Shown here one piece after another: positions 4,388-6,193 of a stretch of 6,193 nt of DNA (the stretch's first letter is position 1; every line of letters begins with the position of its first letter). The notes beneath the pieces were generated by a model. It did no database searches. It saw only the letters and a program-made list of their open reading frames with translations, and was not told the DNA's origin. The DNA comes from CAZRUM01 sp964603435 (GTDB lineage: Bacteria > Patescibacteriota > Patescibacteriia > Magasanikbacterales > UBA922). A program made the translations under genes and the position numbers. The stretch is taken from the NCBI GenBank assembly GCA_964603435.1, contig CAZRUM010000041.1:1-6193 (forward strand), written 5' to 3'.

Positions 4388-5944
4388 CTACATTTTTTCT
4401 ACCTCTTCAGCCAACAAATAAGTTGGGTAATAAATCTCTTTTTCTTTGCTTCCGACACTACCTTTTGATTTTTCAAAATCTATTTTAAAAGGAGACTTAA
4501 TAATAAATTTATTATTTAATCTATTTGATTTAAATCTACTTGTTTTAGAATCTTTACCAAAATAATAATAACTGCCATTACTGTGTTTATAATAAAGTTT
4601 CCCGTCTGTTTTTTTCTTTATAACAGAACCTGCAGGATAATCATAATTATCAATCAACAAATCGTTTAAATTTCCATAACCAGCTGGTGGATAACCGTTA
4701 AGTATCTCTGTAGAATCACTAAAACCGTCACCATCAGTATCTTTAGAAGTTGGATCTGTAAACCAATAATTAATTTCTTCATAATCTGTCATACCGTCTT
4801 CATCACTATCAAGACGTTTATCACTGGTACCGTAGTCTGCCTCCATTTCACTATCAACTCCATCTCTATCTCTATCAATTACCTTCTCATCACAATCAAT
4901 ATCAGAGGCGTTTAGACAATCTCCGTCATCGGAAACATCATAACTAAGCGTGGAATAAGTACTTGCATAAACTGAATCTAATTCTAAAATTCTTTTATTC
5001 CAATTGCTACCATATATTAAATAAGCCTCAACTTCTGACAATACAGGTTTTAATTGACAACCTGGCAAAACACTATAAATTTTTGGTAAACCTCTAAACT
5101 TCAAAAGCCACGTTCCTGGTCTAACACAAACAGACAAACCAATTTGATATTGTTTTAATTTACTATTGGAAACAAAACGAATATCATCAAAATTTTCATA
5201 CCAAGAATGATATACAGCGCTGTTTAAAAATGGATGCAATTGACCATCAAAACCATAGTAATAAATTGTATTACCCTGCCCTTTCAATAATGACCCACTC
5301 TCAAAAATAGAACCACCTTCATTTTTATAATTTATTTTCTTACTAACTGTTTTTTTATCTCCATTAGCATCTAAAAATTGCATATAAACTGTTTTTTCAC
5401 CTTCAGCTTCAGACAATACCCAAGAAATCTTATCTGTTATCTGTTTAAATTCAACACCTTTGAAGCTATTGGAATTATTAACAATGTAACCCTCCACACC
5501 AAAAGTGTCTTCTATTTTTAAGGTTACATATCTAGAAGTTGTTTCTTCTTCATCATCATTTATAGAAAAATCTGGATCAGTCTCAGCTGGTACAGATAAA
5601 TTTATACTTTTTCTATACAATTGTGAAACTTTACTACTATTTTTAAACAAAACGTAGACAGTCTTTGTACCTCGCCCATAGCTTAAATACCATGTTTTTG
5701 TTGTCTTATATTTTTCCCACTTAGTATCATATAGATCTGCCTGATTAGATATCTTCATATGAGTAGCCCATTCCGGACCCTGTAAATTAAGGGTTACTTT
5801 TCTAACTTGAGTACTTGAACTACCTTTGTTTATTCTAACATAAGAAGATATTGCTGTTTGAACAAAACCAGCATAAAGTAAACCACAGGTAATTATTATT
5901 GACACTAGTAAAAAAATTAAGCCAAAATGTTGCTTTTTTCTCAT
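4388..5944 (-). CDS. membrane-anchored or secreted surface protein with two Ig-like repeats, a 'SWY...RPGT' domain and TSP type 3 calcium repeats
   Basis: A 518-residue protein with a basic start (RKK) and one hydrophobic segment (about 8-28), either signal peptide or N-terminal anchor. Residues 48-116 and 138-206 are related copies (17 of 69 identical, ungapped), each of the form VTL...W.LS...G.KTVY..F...I, an Ig-like/Fn3-like beta-sandwich. Residues about 213-330 carry GSLLKG...YYY..DG..HPF, YHSWYENFDDI and VRPGTWLLKF...IYSV, a domain style I associate with CPR surface proteins. Acidic TSP3 repeats follow at about 356-413: DRDRDG, DSDEDGMTDYEE and DTDGDGFSDSTE, calcium-binding loops. The C-terminal part (437-490) repeats the GS-[LV]-[IL]-K...YY...NG pattern. 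Cysteines at 273, 296, 343 and 351 could form disulfides outside the cell. A consensus TATAAT promoter lies just upstream, and the subtilase gene follows after 3 bases. Likely a structural or adhesive surface protein; the function is not known. Confidence 0.87.
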   Translation of the reverse strand: MRKKQHFGLIFLLVSIIITCGLLYAGFVQTAISSYVRINKGSSSTQVRKVTLNLQGPEWATHMKISNQADLYDTKWEKYKTTKTWYLSYGRGTKTVYVLFKNSSKVSQLYRKSINLSVPAETDPDFSINDDEEETTSRYVTLKIEDTFGVEGYIVNNSNSFKGVEFKQITDKISWVLSEAEGEKTVYMQFLDANGDKKTVSKKINYKNEGGSIFESGSLLKGQGNTIYYYGFDGQLHPFLNSAVYHSWYENFDDIRFVSNSKLKQYQIGLSVCVRPGTWLLKFRGLPKIYSVLPGCQLKPVLSEVEAYLIYGSNWNKRILELDSVYASTYSTLSYDVSDDGDCLNASDIDCDEKVIDRDRDGVDSEMEADYGTSDKRLDSDEDGMTDYEEINYWFTDPTSKDTDGDGFSDSTEILNGYPPAGYGNLNDLLIDNYDYPAGSVIKKKTDGKLYYKHSNGSYYYFGKDSKTSRFKSNRLNNKFIIKSPFKIDFEKSKGSVGSKEKEIYYPTYLLAEEVEKM

Positions 5945-5948
5945 AAAT

Positions 5949-5978
5949 TTGCTAAGATTAATTTGTTTTAAGTATACT
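5949..5978 (+). promoter_or_regulatory. possible promoter for the plus-strand sugar transferase gene
   Basis: TTGCTA (5949-5954), an 18-base spacer and TATACT (5973-5978) form a plausible plus-strand promoter. A second TATACT at 5982-5987 has no clear partner. The -10 lies inside the 12-base palindrome TAAGTATACTTA (5969-5980) and abuts the opposite-strand -10, so the two promoters overlap. Confidence 0.4.
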
Positions 5979-5980
5979 TA
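5969..5980. repeat. perfect 12-base palindrome between divergent genes
   Basis: TAAGTATACTTA is identical to its complement. It lies at the start point of the minus-strand promoter and contains the plus-strand -10, a position suited to a shared operator or a symmetric promoter core. The AGTATAC core also occurs in the palindrome at 2432-2449. Short AT-rich palindromes arise easily by chance. Confidence 0.5.
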
Positions 5981-6008
5981 TTATACTAACAAAACCTCAA
6001 AAAAGCAA
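5980..6008 (-). promoter_or_regulatory. sigma-70-type promoter for the Ig/TSP3-subtilase unit
   Basis: On the minus strand a perfect -10 box TATAAT (complement of 5980-5985) lies 17 bases from TTGCTT (complement of 6003-6008), a 3-of-6 match to -35. The predicted transcription start is near 5973, giving a leader of about 28 bases with no Shine-Dalgarno before the ATG at 5944. The spacing and exact -10 make this the best promoter in the window. Confidence 0.6.
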
Positions 6009-6013
6009 TAAAT

Positions 6014-6193
6014 ATGAAATTTATTTATCGCATCAAACAATTAATGCTCGCCAGTGGAGACTTGGTGCTTTTTTGTTTTGCTTTTTGGTTGGCTCTCACC
6101 CTACGCCACTGGCAGACACCTAATCTAAACTTGATTGAATCACACTTATCTTTATTTATAACTCTTTTTAGCTTTTGGTTAGTTATAAATTAT
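6014..6193 (+). CDS. probable membrane sugar transferase (polyprenyl glycosylphosphotransferase), N-terminus only
   Basis: An ATG opens a frame of 60 codons that is still open at the right edge. It starts MKFIYRIKQLMLASGDLVLF and continues through a first transmembrane helix (about 15-29), a short outside loop with LRHWQTP (29-35), a segment rich in polar residues and then the start of a second helix (about 46 onward, SLFITLFSFWLVINY). The 'SGDLVL..' opening, the R after helix 1 and the H...F......W L...Y before the edge resemble the N-terminal multi-helix domain of bacterial sugar transferases that load the first sugar phosphate onto undecaprenyl phosphate. The catalytic C-terminal domain lies outside the window, so the call rests on this N-terminal pattern and on the glycan-type genes nearby. 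M11 is an alternative start. No Shine-Dalgarno is seen. Transcribed away from all the other genes. Confidence 0.62.
   Translation, partial: MKFIYRIKQLMLASGDLVLFCFAFWLALTLRHWQTPNLNLIESHLSLFITLFSFWLVINY

Noticed and set aside
5864..5944. Lipoprotein signal in the Ig/TSP3 protein (Cys20)
   Set aside because: The residues before Cys20 are IIIT; a lipobox needs Gly, Ala or Ser at the last position.
1..6193. Alternative genetic code with TGA read as glycine
   Set aside because: No gene contains an in-frame TGA, and the four-helix-bundle gene ends properly at TGA; the standard code explains everything seen.

Overview
The window looks like a metagenome-assembled fragment from a Candidate Phyla Radiation (Patescibacteria/Parcubacteria-like) bacterium. 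The reasons are AT-rich DNA, short intergenic gaps, no recognisable Shine-Dalgarno sequence at any of the seven starts, a stand-alone four-helix-bundle (23S rRNA intervening-sequence type) gene, and a secreted protein that joins Ig-like repeats, calcium-binding thrombospondin type 3 repeats and a 'SWY...RPGT' domain style common in that group. The phylum call is inference, because no rRNA or ribosomal protein is present. A 100-N assembly gap lies at 2142-2241.

Layout, following transcription of the minus strand from the right. A divergent promoter region (5945-6013) separates a plus-strand gene that runs off the right edge (N-terminus of a probable membrane sugar transferase) from a minus-strand pair. 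That pair is a membrane-anchored or secreted Ig/TSP3 surface protein (5944-4388) followed 3 bases later by a secreted subtilisin-like protease with a C-terminal FG-GAP-like region (4384-2435). A 146-base spacer with short tandem repeats follows. Next come a UXS-like NAD-dependent sugar epimerase/dehydratase interrupted by the N gap (2288-1413), the four-helix-bundle gene (1352-966), a dolichyl-phosphate-mannose-synthase-like family 2 glycosyltransferase (933-277), and the start of a DUF2304 membrane protein (272 to beyond the left edge).

How they fit together. The sugar transferase, nucleotide-sugar SDR, GT2 and DUF2304 genes point to a cell-surface glycan locus: sugar-nucleotide conversion, transfer to a lipid carrier, and membrane partners. 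The surface protein and subtilase form a tight two-gene unit of exported proteins beside it.

The most unusual element is the four-helix-bundle gene. It is bracketed by two arrays of exact 8-base period (five units at 935-974, six at 1361-1408) in opposite orientation. Together they fill almost the whole space between the SDR stop and the GT2 start. The layout resembles the inverted-repeat-bounded, ORF-containing intervening sequences of 23S rRNA genes, but sits between protein-coding genes.
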